From Arthrobacter bambusae (GTDB lineage Bacteria > Actinomycetota > Actinomycetes > Actinomycetales > Micrococcaceae), in assembly GCF_022606295.1 (NCBI RefSeq), contig NZ_JAHHZS010000006.1:1-64000 (forward strand): 64,000 nt of DNA. The letters run 5' to 3'. Made by a program: the position numbers and the translations under genes. Below, one piece after another: positions 23,537 to 32,758 of the stretch (position 1 is its first letter; the number at the start of each line of letters is the position of its first letter). Below the pieces are notes generated by a model. The model saw only the letters and a list, made by a program, of their open reading frames with translations, ran no database searches and was not told where the DNA came from.

Positions 23537-25903
23537 TCAGCCCTTCCCGTTTCCGTTGCCGGGTTTCGACGGGGCTGTCGGGGCCTGGGGCGCCCTCGGC
23601 TGCGGTGCCTGGCTCGGGGTCCCTCCGGTGGCCTGGTCGCTGCTGCGGGTCTGTGCCGCGGAGCCGCCGATGAGGCTCTGCGGCGGGGCGTCGAAGTCGC
23701 CGTGGTCGTAGAGACCGACGACCTGCTGCATGTACTGCGCCCACTGTGGTCCGGCGATGTAGGCCCCGTCGACCACGGGGTAGTATCTGCCGTTGACCGT
23801 GATGTCGCGTCCGAGCCGGGAGGGACCGCCGTTGAAGGGGTCTCCGAAGAAGGACGCCGTTGCCAGGCCTTTGGTGTAGCCAAGAACCCAGGTCTGGTTG
23901 TTGTACTGGTTGGTGCCGGTCTTGGCGGCGTCCGGGACGCCGAGCTTCTGCGGGATGAGCAGGCCGGAGCCCTTGGTGAGGACGTCCTGGAGGACATTGG
24001 TGGTCGCCTTGGCGACATCCGGTTTCAGGGCGTTCGGCTGGCACGCCGATGCCTGCCCGCCGATTCTCTTGCCCGAGGCGTCGTCGACTTCGGCGATCGA
24101 GATGGGTGCGCAGTACGTGCCGTCCGCGGCGAAGGTAGCGAAGGCGTTGGCCATCGTCAGGGGGGCGACGTTCTGGCTGCCCAGGATATTACCCAGGGTC
24201 GAGAGGTCGATCTTCTTGTCGTTCCCGTCGCCCAGGTGCAGGCCGATGGCGTCGGCCGCCCGCTGGACGTCGCAGAAGTCGTTCAGGCCGGCCAGGGACG
24301 CGAACGTCGCGGTGTTGATTGAGTTGTAGATGCCCTGCCGGACGGTCATGGGCCGGTACCAGCCGGGTTCGTCGTTCTGCAGGTCCGTGGAGGGTGGAAG
24401 AGTGCTGTCGAACCAGCCATGGACGGCCCCGCATGTCGTCTTCCACGGGTAGTTGACGCCGTAGCGACGCCTTGACGCGTCGACAATCTGGTTCGTTGTT
24501 TTGCCTTCGCCGAGCCAGGCCGCGAGGGTCACCGGCTTCATGGTCGAGCCGGGCTGCATGCCGCCCACGCCGCCCAGGTCGTTGCCGTTGGCGTCCGCGC
24601 GGTCGACGTTGAAGTTGTAGGTCGAGACGAAGCTTGTGCCCTGGCCGGCGAGCGTACGGGAGTTCTGTGCCATGGCGAGGACCTTGCCTGTGCCGGGCTG
24701 GACCGTCACGAGGGAGGCGCCCCATTTGTCCGGGTTCGTCCCGGTCGTGGCGTCGACCTGGGCCTGGGCGGGTCCTTGGAGGCGCGGGTCCAGGGTGGTC
24801 TTGATGGTCAGGCCGCCGCGCATGATCTTCTGGATCCGGTCCTCCTGTGTCGCGCCATAGGCCGGGTCGTTCTGGATCTGGTGGAGGACGTAATCGCAGA
24901 AGTACTGGGCCTGGACGGCGTAGGCGCAGCCCTGCTTGGGCGGGTTGACCTTCAGCTGGATCGGGGTGTTGACGGCGTCGTCGTGCTGCCGCTGGTTGAT
25001 GTAGCCGTGCTGGAGCATCGCATCGAGCACCAGGTCCCGCCGCGTTTTGGACGCCACCGGGTGCTGGGTGGGGTCGAACAGCGAGGGTCCGTTGACCAGG
25101 CCGGCGAGCAGGGCCGCCTGGGGCACCGTAAGGTCCTTGGCGTCAACGGAGAAGAAGTACTGGCTGGCGGCCTGGATGCCGTAGGCGTTGGCGTTGAAGC
25201 CGACGATGTTGAGGTAGCCGGCGAGGATCTGGTCCTTCGTGAACTGCTTCTCGAGGCCGATGGCGAGCTTCATCTCCCGGAGCTTGTCGTTGATGGTCTT
25301 CTGGCCGTTGAGCACCACCTGGGCGTCCTTGCCCTGGGCGATGAGGTTCTCGTTGAGCACGTTGGTCACGTACTGCTGGGTCAACGTGGAGGCGCCCTGC
25401 CGGGCCCCGCCGCTGTTCGTCACGAGGGCGCGCAGGATGCCGGTCGGGTCGATGCCGCCGTGCTGGTAGAAGCGGTAATCCTCGATCGCGACGATAGCGT
25501 TCTTGATGTTCGGGGACATCTGCTCGAGGGGAACCTGGGTGCGGTTCTCGTTGAACAGCGTCGCGATCTGGGATCCGTCTGCTGCGAGTACCCTCGTCAC
25601 CTGCCCGGCAGGTGCCACAGTCAGCTCACTGGGCAGCCCGTTGAAGAACTGGGCCGAGCCGCTCGCTGTGATCCCGGCCACCGCTGCGGCGGGGACCATC
25701 AGGCCGGCCACGAGCATCCCGCAGACGGCGCTCACGCCGAGGAAGAGCAGGATCCGGCCGAGCGTTGTTCCCGTGTCCAGGAGCGGGTTCCTGCCGGAAG
25801 TCACAGCGGCCGGCGCAGGGCTCCGGGCCGGATCGGACCCAGCACCGTGCGGAAGCATGCCTCGTTCACGGGGCCAAGGCCGAATTCGTATCCGATTGAA
25901 CAT
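23537..25903 (-). CDS. Class A penicillin-binding protein (transglycosylase/transpeptidase)
   Basis: A 788-residue bifunctional peptidoglycan synthase starting at the ATG at 25903, preceded by GAGGAAG. A single membrane anchor is at about 50-80. The GT51 glycosyltransferase domain shows the catalytic Glu in EDYRFYQHGGID and GASTLTQQYVTN. The transpeptidase domain shows SxxK (GSTMKPVT), SxN (NSINTATF) and KTG (AAKTGTNQYN), all intact. The C-terminus is a Pro/Gly/Gln-rich tail. It lies inside the island beside lgt, which is unusual: actinobacterial class A PBPs are normally core genes, so this may be a supplementary envelope-repair enzyme. Confidence 0.92.
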   Translation of the reverse strand: MFNRIRIRPWPRERGMLPHGAGSDPARSPAPAAVTSGRNPLLDTGTTLGRILLFLGVSAVCGMLVAGLMVPAAAVAGITASGSAQFFNGLPSELTVAPAGQVTRVLAADGSQIATLFNENRTQVPLEQMSPNIKNAIVAIEDYRFYQHGGIDPTGILRALVTNSGGARQGASTLTQQYVTNVLNENLIAQGKDAQVVLNGQKTINDKLREMKLAIGLEKQFTKDQILAGYLNIVGFNANAYGIQAASQYFFSVDAKDLTVPQAALLAGLVNGPSLFDPTQHPVASKTRRDLVLDAMLQHGYINQRQHDDAVNTPIQLKVNPPKQGCAYAVQAQYFCDYVLHQIQNDPAYGATQEDRIQKIMRGGLTIKTTLDPRLQGPAQAQVDATTGTNPDKWGASLVTVQPGTGKVLAMAQNSRTLAGQGTSFVSTYNFNVDRADANGNDLGGVGGMQPGSTMKPVTLAAWLGEGKTTNQIVDASRRRYGVNYPWKTTCGAVHGWFDSTLPPSTDLQNDEPGWYRPMTVRQGIYNSINTATFASLAGLNDFCDVQRAADAIGLHLGDGNDKKIDLSTLGNILGSQNVAPLTMANAFATFAADGTYCAPISIAEVDDASGKRIGGQASACQPNALKPDVAKATTNVLQDVLTKGSGLLIPQKLGVPDAAKTGTNQYNNQTWVLGYTKGLATASFFGDPFNGGPSRLGRDITVNGRYYPVVDGAYIAGPQWAQYMQQVVGLYDHGDFDAPPQSLIGGSAAQTRSSDQATGGTPSQAPQPRAPQAPTAPSKPGNGNGKG

Positions 25904-26059
25904 ATCTTCCTCAGGTTCTCTGGCGATGGATCGGGTTGGTTGTCGGGCGTCGTGCCCCGCGTCTCTCAAGTGCCCGGGTGGTGAGCATTGCCCGCAAATC
26001 GCACACGTGGGCGGGGTGCGGGCTGGGTCGGTTCCGCGCCGTCATGCGGGCTCTGAGGG

Positions 26060-26950
26060 TCAGCTGCCTGTAGTCAGCGGTTCAGAGGAGTCCGGCGCGG
26101 AATCCCCAGGCACGGCCGTCGAGCGTCTGCGCCGGAACAGCAGGACGAACGCGACGGCGCCCGCCAGGAAGATGAGGCCGGCAACCCAGGTGTTCACCCG
26201 GAGCCCGAGGATCAGGTTGGCATAGTCGGAGCGCATCAGTTCAAAAGCGAAGCGCCCCGCCGTGTAGCCGGCGACATACAGGGAGAACACGCTTCCCGCC
26301 CCGAGGGTGAAGCGCCGGTCCACATACAAAAGAAGAAGCCCGACGACGACGCACCACAGGGACTCGTAGAGGAACGTGGGCTGGAAATAGCCCAGGACCA
26401 CCGGCGCGCCCGAGGGATCGGTCACCGCCGAGCCAGTTGCAGCATCCATCTGATGGATCTGGAGTTTCCACGGCAGAGCGGTCGGATCCCCGTAGAGCTC
26501 GTTGTTGAACCAGTTACCCCACCGGCCCAGGGCCTGGGCAAAAACCACACCTGGCGCCACTGCGTCCAGGAACGCCACCAAAGACACCTTCGCCCTGCGG
26601 CAGCCGATCCATGCCCCCACGACGCCCAAGGCCACGGCGCCCCAGATCCCCAGGCCTCCGTCCCAGATAGCAAAGGCATTCCACGGATTCTTTCCCGGAA
26701 GGAAGTAGAGCTCGGGATCGGTGATGACGTGGTAGAGCCTGCCCCCGATGATCCCTGCGGGCACCGCCCAGAGGCAAATGTCCAGGACCTGCCCGGGCGC
26801 ACCGCCGCGGGCGGTCCAACGCCGGGACGTCAGCCAGACGGCCAGCACGATCCCGGCCAGGATGCACAGCGCGTAGAAGTGGATGGTCAGGGGGCCTAGG
26901 TGAAAGGCGCTGACGGTCGGCGAGGGGAAGAAGGAATCAGAGGCAGTCAT
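26060..26950 (-). CDS. lgt: Prolipoprotein diacylglyceryl transferase
   Basis: A 296-residue polytopic enzyme transferring diacylglycerol from phosphatidylglycerol to the lipobox Cys of prolipoproteins. Visible signatures are LGPLTIHFYALCILAGI, GRLYHVITDPELYF, and the Lgt core GRWGNWFNNELYGDPT. The ATG at 26950 is chosen because the family N-terminus begins there. In this group of bacteria the housekeeping lgt normally lies by the tryptophan genes, so this island copy is probably a second one (inference). It lies 62 bp downstream of the MFS gene and upstream of the class A PBP on the same strand. Confidence 0.93.
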   Translation of the reverse strand: MTASDSFFPSPTVSAFHLGPLTIHFYALCILAGIVLAVWLTSRRWTARGGAPGQVLDICLWAVPAGIIGGRLYHVITDPELYFLPGKNPWNAFAIWDGGLGIWGAVALGVVGAWIGCRRAKVSLVAFLDAVAPGVVFAQALGRWGNWFNNELYGDPTALPWKLQIHQMDAATGSAVTDPSGAPVVLGYFQPTFLYESLWCVVVGLLLLYVDRRFTLGAGSVFSLYVAGYTAGRFAFELMRSDYANLILGLRVNTWVAGLIFLAGAVAFVLLFRRRRSTAVPGDSAPDSSEPLTTGS

Positions 26951-27012
26951 GGAGATTCGGGATCCTGTTCGGGAAGTTAGGGCAAAAACAGTGTTGCTCG
27001 GCAACCTTGAGG

Positions 27013-28527
27013 TCAGCCGGGTTCCGAATGGTCCTCCGGAGCCGGAAGAGCCTTGGGGCGGGCGCGCCGTCCCAGAAACGACAGTATGGCTGCCGCGGCA
27101 CCGAGCACCGCGAAGAGCGCCACCGCGATCCGGAAACCGAGTCCGGGGACCGCCGGGGCTCCGGCACTGTTGCCCAGGGCGTTGGCGAGGGAGTACGCGA
27201 CGGCGCCCAGGGCGACGCCCAGGGAGGTTCCGACGCCCCGGGTCATGTTCAAGACGCCGCTGACCATGCCGGCCTGGTGGTCGTGTCCGGCCGCTGCCAC
27301 GGAGGCGTTGTTGGCTGGGGTGAACAGGCCAAGCCCCAGACCCATGGCCGCGAGGGCGGCTGCCGTGACCCACAGATCATGGGAGGAGAAGACGAGCGCG
27401 GCCAGCGCGGCTGCGGCCAGTCCCATGCCTGCGGACGCCGGCAACCGGGCGCCGAATCGGTCCGCCAGCAGACCCGCAACCGGTGCAACGAGTCCCAATG
27501 AGACCGGCAGGACCGTCAGCAGCAGTCCGGCCTGGGCCGGGGGAAGGAAATACTCCGATTCCAGATGCAGCGGTGTGACGAACAGGACCCCGAACAGCAC
27601 GAGATAGCCCAGCAGACCGGTCGCGACGCCCCGGCTGAATGTCCCGGACCTGAACAGCGACAGGTCTACCAAGGGGTGTCTTGCCCGGCGTTCCCGCAGG
27701 GCAAAGAGAACGAAAAGAACCAGCGATGCGCCCAGCAGTCCGAGAACAACGGAGTTGCCGAAACCGAGCCTGGCCGCCTCCGACAAAGCCAGGAGCAGGG
27801 CCCCGACGGCCGGCATCAGGGCAACCAGCCCCAGCCAGTCCAGCCGGGCACGGGGGGCCTTGAGGTGGGTGCGCGGGAGCAGGAACCAGCCCAACAGCAA
27901 CCCGATAATCCCTGCGGGGATGTTGACGAAGAACACCCACCGCCACCCACCCAGGCCGATCAGGAGGCCTCCGACCGAAGGGCCCATGGCCAGGCCGATG
28001 GCCTGCGCGGCACCCTGGAGGCCGATGGCCTTACCAAGCTTCCCGGCAGGCATGCTCGTCCGGATCAGGGCAACACTGTTGGCCTGCAACATGGCCGCGC
28101 CGACCGCCTGGACAGCCCTGGCCACCAGGAGCCAGGTGATGTCGGGGGCAAGCGCGCACCCCAGGGAAGCGAGGGTAAACAGGGCGAACCCATAGGTGTA
28201 GAGCAGCTTCCGCCCCACCATGTCCGCCAGTCGGCCGACCGCCGAGATGCTGCCCACCAGCACCAGAAGGTAAATCAGCGCCACCCACTCCACCTGGGCG
28301 AGGGTGGCGTTCATGTCAGTCCTGATGGCCGGCACCGCCAGTGTCACGATGCTGGCATCCAGCTGGCCCATGAACGCGCCGATACACACCGTTGCCACGA
28401 CCAGCCACGGCGCACCGGGTCGTCGCCGGATCCAGTCAGGCCTGGCCGGTTCCCGCCACAGCTTCCCCCAGCCGGTGGGCGGAGCGGAGGAGAAAGGGGC
28501 TGTGCCTGAAGAAAGTTGTTCGGTCAC
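27013..28527 (-). CDS. MFS drug:proton antiporter, DHA2 (14-TMS) family
   Basis: A 504-residue transporter with about 14 transmembrane helices. Motif A is present as GRLADMVGRKLLYTYGFALF, with WVALIYLLVLVGSISAVG before it, and motif C-like RAVQAVGAAMLQANSVALI follows. The second half includes a 14-TMS spacer. It is divergent from a MarR gene with a shared 41-bp promoter region, the classic arrangement for a MarR-repressed multidrug exporter. Confidence 0.9.
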   Translation of the reverse strand: MTEQLSSGTAPFSSAPPTGWGKLWREPARPDWIRRRPGAPWLVVATVCIGAFMGQLDASIVTLAVPAIRTDMNATLAQVEWVALIYLLVLVGSISAVGRLADMVGRKLLYTYGFALFTLASLGCALAPDITWLLVARAVQAVGAAMLQANSVALIRTSMPAGKLGKAIGLQGAAQAIGLAMGPSVGGLLIGLGGWRWVFFVNIPAGIIGLLLGWFLLPRTHLKAPRARLDWLGLVALMPAVGALLLALSEAARLGFGNSVVLGLLGASLVLFVLFALRERRARHPLVDLSLFRSGTFSRGVATGLLGYLVLFGVLFVTPLHLESEYFLPPAQAGLLLTVLPVSLGLVAPVAGLLADRFGARLPASAGMGLAAAALAALVFSSHDLWVTAAALAAMGLGLGLFTPANNASVAAAGHDHQAGMVSGVLNMTRGVGTSLGVALGAVAYSLANALGNSAGAPAVPGLGFRIAVALFAVLGAAAAILSFLGRRARPKALPAPEDHSEPG

Positions 28528-28532
28528 AGAAC

Positions 28533-28550
28533 TATTCTATAGGGGGAATA
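28533..28550. promoter_or_regulatory. Candidate MarR operator TATTC-N8-GAATA
   Basis: An AT-rich inverted repeat centred in the 41-bp gap between the divergent MFS and MarR genes, so a bound dimer would block both promoters. Confidence 0.55.
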
Positions 28551-28568
28551 CCGGGTTAGGCTAATGGC

Positions 28569-29108
28569 ATGAACACCGTCAATGCGTCCGACCCGGCCAC
28601 CGACCCGGCGGTCCGTGACTATGCCGGCGCCGATGCCTGGTCGCTGACCGGGGTGATCACGCGTCTGCGGCGGGTCCTGCGCTCCAGCGTGCGGCAGGAG
28701 TTCCCCTGGGAATCCCTGCCCATGGCCCAGGTGGAGGTCATGCAACGCCTTGCCGATGAGCCCGGCATGGGGGTCAGTGACCTCGCCGACCGCCAACGGC
28801 TGGCGACCAACACCGTCAGCAGCCTGGTCCAGCAAATGGTGACCGCAGGATTCGTGGAACGCACCCCCCGTCCGGGGGACCGCAGGGCCGTGAACCTGAT
28901 CCTGACGCAGACCGGCACGGAGATACTGGCAGCATGGCAGGCCGCCAACGACCGAAGGCTCGGCCAAGCCTTGGAACGGCTCCCGGAGGCCTACCAGAAC
29001 GTAATAGAAAACGCCGTCCCTGCCCTGGCCGCCCTCGCGGCGCTGCTGGAAGCCGAGGACCAGACCCGGAACCGGGACCAGGCACGGCAAAGCGGGACAC
29101 GGCCGTGA
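28569..29108 (+). CDS. MarR-family repressor of the divergent MFS exporter
   Basis: A 179-residue regulator. The winged helix reads MGVSDLADRQRLATNTVSSL (recognition region) and the wing has ERTPRPGDRRAVNLILT. Helices 1 and 6 for dimerisation are present. It is divergent from the DHA2 exporter and overlaps the next small membrane gene by GTGA. The ligand is unknown; phenolic or cationic drugs are typical. Confidence 0.9.
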   Translation: MNTVNASDPATDPAVRDYAGADAWSLTGVITRLRRVLRSSVRQEFPWESLPMAQVEVMQRLADEPGMGVSDLADRQRLATNTVSSLVQQMVTAGFVERTPRPGDRRAVNLILTQTGTEILAAWQAANDRRLGQALERLPEAYQNVIENAVPALAALAALLEAEDQTRNRDQARQSGTRP

Positions 29109-29308
29109 CGGGCACGCCCCGGCCGCCACGCACCGACAGGTATTGGCCGGTTCTCCTGCTCGACATCACAGCGGTCACTGTTCTTGTCGTCCTCGCCCTG
29201 GCACTGCCCGCCGGTCCCTGGTGGTGGAACCTCGCCGCCCTCTGGACCGCCGTCGCCGTACTGCGGGCCCTCAACCAACACCAAAGCCTCGCGCGGGAAC
29301 ACCCCTAG
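29105..29308 (+). CDS. Small two-helix membrane protein
   Basis: A 67-residue protein starting with the GTG that overlaps the marR stop (GTGA). It consists of two hydrophobic helices, PVLLLDITAVTVLVVLALAL and WWWNLAALWTAVAVLRAL, with a polar end. No known domain. Translational coupling to the MarR regulator suggests a real gene, perhaps accessory to the exporter. Confidence 0.6.
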   Translation: MTGTPRPPRTDRYWPVLLLDITAVTVLVVLALALPAGPWWWNLAALWTAVAVLRALNQHQSLAREHP

Positions 29309-29360
29309 AAACGCGATTATCCGCGGCACAGCACCGTAGGCCGACTCGGCGATAAGACGA

Positions 29361-31163
29361 CTACTTTCCGGGAAGGGTGGATCCGGTCGCGCCGGGACCT
29401 GAGAGGATACGCAGGACCGAGGTCTGGTCCAGCCAGCCCCGGAGGATGCCGTCGTCATCAGTTACCGGGGTTCCTGCGCTGGCCGAGGAGTCCAGCAGGG
29501 TGTCGAGAACGGATTCAAGGCTCGCGCCGGGCAGGACGGTAGCGGGCATTTCGGCGGCGTCCGAAAGGAGGATCCGCTCCGCGTCCTCGTCGTTGCTGAG
29601 GACTTCGGAGAGGGAGTGCACGGTCACTATTCCCTTCAATAATCCTTCCCGGTCCGTGACCGGCAAGGCCAGGTGTCCCTCGGCGAGCAGCCTTCGTGCT
29701 CCTTCGGTGACGGCCATGTCCGAAGGCAGCGGCTGCAGCCCGGTGTCCATGATGGCTCCTACGTTCATGCTGCGCAGCAGTTCGGTGCCGGGGTGCCGTT
29801 CGAGGTCGATCCCGCGGCGGCGCAGCTTGAGCGTGTAGATGGTGTCCCTGGACAGGGCCTTGGACACTCCGGAGGCGACCACAATGGCCAGCATCAGGGG
29901 CAGGATGATCGAATATTCGCCGGTCAGTTCGAACATGATGAGTACCGCCGTGATCGGTGCCCGGGCTGCGCCGGCGAACACGGCACCCATGCCGACCAGG
30001 GCGAAGGCCCCCACCTGGCCGTGCAGGGCCGGATCCAGGAAACCGGCAACCTCGCCGAACGCGGCGCCAAGCATGGCTCCGATGAACAAGGACGGGGCGA
30101 ACACGCCCCCGGATCCGCCGATACCTATGGTCAGGCTGGTAGCGACGATCTTGCCCACGAGCAGGAGCAGCAGAAAACCGACCGCGTAGCTGCCTGCCAC
30201 CCCGGCCTGGAGGACCGGGTAGCCCACCCCGTACATCTGCGGCAGCACCAGCAGCAGCGACCCCAGCAGCAGACCGCCCGCGACCGGGCGCAGCCACTCC
30301 GGGCCGCGCCAGGCCCAGTCGCACAGGTCCTCGATCTTGTACAGGATCCGGGTGAAGCCGATGCCGGTAACGGCCGCCAGCAGGCCCAGCAGGATGAAGA
30401 GCGGATACTCGACCCCCGAGGAGACGCTGAAGGCAGGCAATTGGAGGAACGCTTGGTTCCCCAGGAAGGTCCTGCCGATGATCGATGCGGTGACCGAGGC
30501 CAGGACCACGGCGCCGAACGCGCCGGCGGCAAAATCGGCCAGCAGCAGCTCCAGGGCGAAGAACACCCCAGCGATGGGGGCGTTGAACGTCGCGGCAATC
30601 CCGCCGGCGGCTCCGCAGGCCACCAGGGTCCGGACCCTGGATTCGGGCAGCCTGAGAGTCTGGGCAAGCCAGGACCCCAGGGCCGAACCGATCTGCACGA
30701 TCGGCCCCTCCCTGCCCACGGATCCTCCGGAACCGATGCAGATCGCCGAAGCCAGCGCCTTGACGACGGCGACCCTGCCCTTGATGCGGCCCCCGTGCTG
30801 GCTGACCGCATACATGACCTCCGGGACGCCGTGGCCCCGGGCCTCCGGGGCGAAGCGCTTCACCAGCGGCCCGTACAACAGGCCCCCGGCCGCCGGGGCC
30901 AGGACGACGAAGGCGCCTCCCAGCCACGGAACCCACGGATGGGCACTGCCACCCGGAGCGGCCGAGTAGTCGGTGGTGCCGCTAAAGAACAACGTCGCCG
31001 CGGTGATCAGCCAGCGGAACCCGACAGCCGCGAACCCGGCCCCGGCACCCACCACGACAGCCATGGCCACCAGCTGGTAGGAGGAGCGCGCCAATGTCCT
31101 CCGGAACACAGCCGCCCGGCCGGGCAGGAACCAGCGACTGGAATGAGCGGGCTGCGCGGTCAA
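29361..31163 (-). CDS. ClC chloride channel/transporter with tandem CBS domains
   Basis: A 600-residue protein with a ClC membrane domain of about 440 residues. The selectivity motifs are GSGGSVGREGPIVQ (gating Glu in GREGP) and GIAATFNAPIAGVFF. A C-terminal CBS pair follows (about 460-590: VTEGARRLLAEGHLALPV and SLESVLDTLLDSSASAGTPV). The gating Glu is kept, so Cl-/H+ exchange or gated channel activity is possible. The start is TTG at 31163 with GGAG six bases upstream, an unusual choice. It is divergent from the MarR-CtaG operon. Confidence 0.9.
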   Translation of the reverse strand: MTAQPAHSSRWFLPGRAAVFRRTLARSSYQLVAMAVVVGAGAGFAAVGFRWLITAATLFFSGTTDYSAAPGGSAHPWVPWLGGAFVVLAPAAGGLLYGPLVKRFAPEARGHGVPEVMYAVSQHGGRIKGRVAVVKALASAICIGSGGSVGREGPIVQIGSALGSWLAQTLRLPESRVRTLVACGAAGGIAATFNAPIAGVFFALELLLADFAAGAFGAVVLASVTASIIGRTFLGNQAFLQLPAFSVSSGVEYPLFILLGLLAAVTGIGFTRILYKIEDLCDWAWRGPEWLRPVAGGLLLGSLLLVLPQMYGVGYPVLQAGVAGSYAVGFLLLLLVGKIVATSLTIGIGGSGGVFAPSLFIGAMLGAAFGEVAGFLDPALHGQVGAFALVGMGAVFAGAARAPITAVLIMFELTGEYSIILPLMLAIVVASGVSKALSRDTIYTLKLRRRGIDLERHPGTELLRSMNVGAIMDTGLQPLPSDMAVTEGARRLLAEGHLALPVTDREGLLKGIVTVHSLSEVLSNDEDAERILLSDAAEMPATVLPGASLESVLDTLLDSSASAGTPVTDDDGILRGWLDQTSVLRILSGPGATGSTLPGK

Positions 31164-31190
31164 GGAAACTCCGATTCATTACGTGACACA

Positions 31191-31198
31191 ACATATGT
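31191..31198. promoter_or_regulatory. ACATATGT dyad in the ClC/MarR divergent promoter
   Basis: An 8-bp perfect dyad in a 38-bp gap between divergent genes, flanked by TGACA on both sides (TGACACA...TATGACA). A plausible operator for the MarR protein encoded right next to it. Confidence 0.4.
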
Positions 31199-31201
31199 AC
31201 T

Positions 31202-31720
31202 ATGACAAGTATGAAGAATACCACCAACGCCGTCGGACCCTCCGGTGATGCACGGACCAGGCACCGGGACGACGCCGCCCTCGAGAGCACGTTGACAGCC
31301 TCCCGGGCGCTGCTGGGGGTGATCGCCCGGTCCCTGGCGCCGGTGATGGACACGGTAACGTTGCCCCAGTTCCGGGTCCTGGTGATCCTGTCGAACTTCG
31401 GTCCGCTGCGCATGGGTGAACTGGCCCAGCATGTAGGTGCGAAGCAGTCAAGCTTCAGCCGTTTCGCCGACAGGATGGTCGCCGGCGGTCTGATCGCCCG
31501 CGCGGCCAGCCCCGACAGCCGGCGCGAGGTGATCATTTCCCTCACCGAGAAAGGCGAAAGGGTCTACGCCGAAGTCACGGATGCGCGCCGGCGCGAGATC
31601 TCCTTGGTTCTTCAGGATCTCTCCGGCCCGGATCTGGACGCGGTCCGTGCAGGTTTTGAGGTTTTTGCCCGTGCCGCCGGGGAGCCCTCCGCGGACGAGA
31701 CCCTCATCCTGGGGATCTAG
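31202..31720 (+). CDS. MarR-family repressor heading the copper/thiol cytochrome oxidase operon
   Basis: A 172-residue regulator with a winged helix (MGELAQHVGAKQSSFSRFAD, wing RAASPDSRREVIISLT) and flanking dimerisation helices. The ATG at 31202 is followed by another in-frame ATG nine bases later; either could be used. It ends two bases before the GTG of the CtaG gene, so it is likely co-transcribed with the downstream assembly genes and controls them and the divergent ClC gene. Confidence 0.9.
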   Translation: MTSMKNTTNAVGPSGDARTRHRDDAALESTLTASRALLGVIARSLAPVMDTVTLPQFRVLVILSNFGPLRMGELAQHVGAKQSSFSRFADRMVAGGLIARAASPDSRREVIISLTEKGERVYAEVTDARRREISLVLQDLSGPDLDAVRAGFEVFARAAGEPSADETLILGI

Positions 31721-31722
31721 GG

Positions 31723-32757
31723 GTGGCGCTGCTGGCCGCCATGCCGGACCCCGGTGCCGGGGATCCGGGAGCAGCGATGACCGGGCCCATGTGGATGCCG
31801 GACCCGCCACCCACGCTGGAACGCGTGCTGGCCTGGCACCCCCAGCCCGTCCCCCTTCTGCCGTTGTTCGTCCTGGTCCTGTTGGTCCTTTACGGCCTCG
31901 GCGTCTTCATTCTCTTCCGCCGGGGTGTGCGCTGGCCGCCTGCCCGGATCATCTGGTGGCTTCTGGGGACGGCGACCGTACTGCTCGTCACCGCCACCGG
32001 GATCGAGGGCTACGGGATGGAGCTGTTCAGCATCCACATGGTCCAGCACATGGTCCTGAACATGCTCGCCCCGGTCTTCCTGGTCCTCGGGGCCCCGGTG
32101 ACCCTGCTGCTCAGGGCATTGCCGGCAGGGCCGGGGCGGCGCGGCCGTGTCCGCAGGATCGTTCTGCGGGTCCTGCACAGCCGGGGCGCCGCCGTCCTGA
32201 TGCATCCGGCCGTGACGTTCGCCCTGTTCATCACCAGCCTGTACGGGCTGTATTTCACACCCGTCTTCGACTACCTGATGGGCACCTGGTGGGGGCACAA
32301 CCTGATGCTCGTCCACTTTTTACTCATCGGATTCCTCTACTTCTGGGGGATCATCGGCGTCGACCCCTCCCCGCGGAAAGCCCGGGGCGGGCTGCGCGCC
32401 AAGGCCGGGCCGGTACTGCCCGTGCTCGAACTGGCCGCTACCGCGCCCTTCCACGCCTTTTTCGGGGTTGTGGTCATGATGTCCACGACGCTGCTGGTGA
32501 AGTTCTACGCGATGCCGATGCCCGGCTGGCACGTGTCTCCGCTGGCTGACCAGGCCGCCGGCGGCGGCATCGCCTGGGGATTCACCGAACTTCCCACCCT
32601 CCTTGTCCTCGGGGTGCTCGTGGTGAAATGGCAGAAATCGGACCAACGCACCACCGGGGCCGCAGAGAGACGTGCGTCCCGTGAAGGCGACACCGAACTT
32701 GCCGACTACAACGCCTACCTCCTCTCCCTGGAGACCCGCAACGGGGGCCGGCGCTGA
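31723..32757 (+). CDS. CtaG-family cytochrome c oxidase assembly / copper membrane protein
   Basis: A 344-residue polytopic protein of the caa3_CtaG family with about seven helices. His-rich helix ends typical of the family are visible: MELFSIHMVQHMVLNMLAP, MGTWWGHNLMLVHFLLIG and ATAPFHAFFGVVVM. These histidines are thought to bind copper for oxidase maturation. GTG start two bases after the marR stop; followed after one base by ccdA. Confidence 0.88.
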   Translation: MALLAAMPDPGAGDPGAAMTGPMWMPDPPPTLERVLAWHPQPVPLLPLFVLVLLVLYGLGVFILFRRGVRWPPARIIWWLLGTATVLLVTATGIEGYGMELFSIHMVQHMVLNMLAPVFLVLGAPVTLLLRALPAGPGRRGRVRRIVLRVLHSRGAAVLMHPAVTFALFITSLYGLYFTPVFDYLMGTWWGHNLMLVHFLLIGFLYFWGIIGVDPSPRKARGGLRAKAGPVLPVLELAATAPFHAFFGVVVMMSTTLLVKFYAMPMPGWHVSPLADQAAGGGIAWGFTELPTLLVLGVLVVKWQKSDQRTTGAAERRASREGDTELADYNAYLLSLETRNGGRR

Positions 32758-32758
32758 C

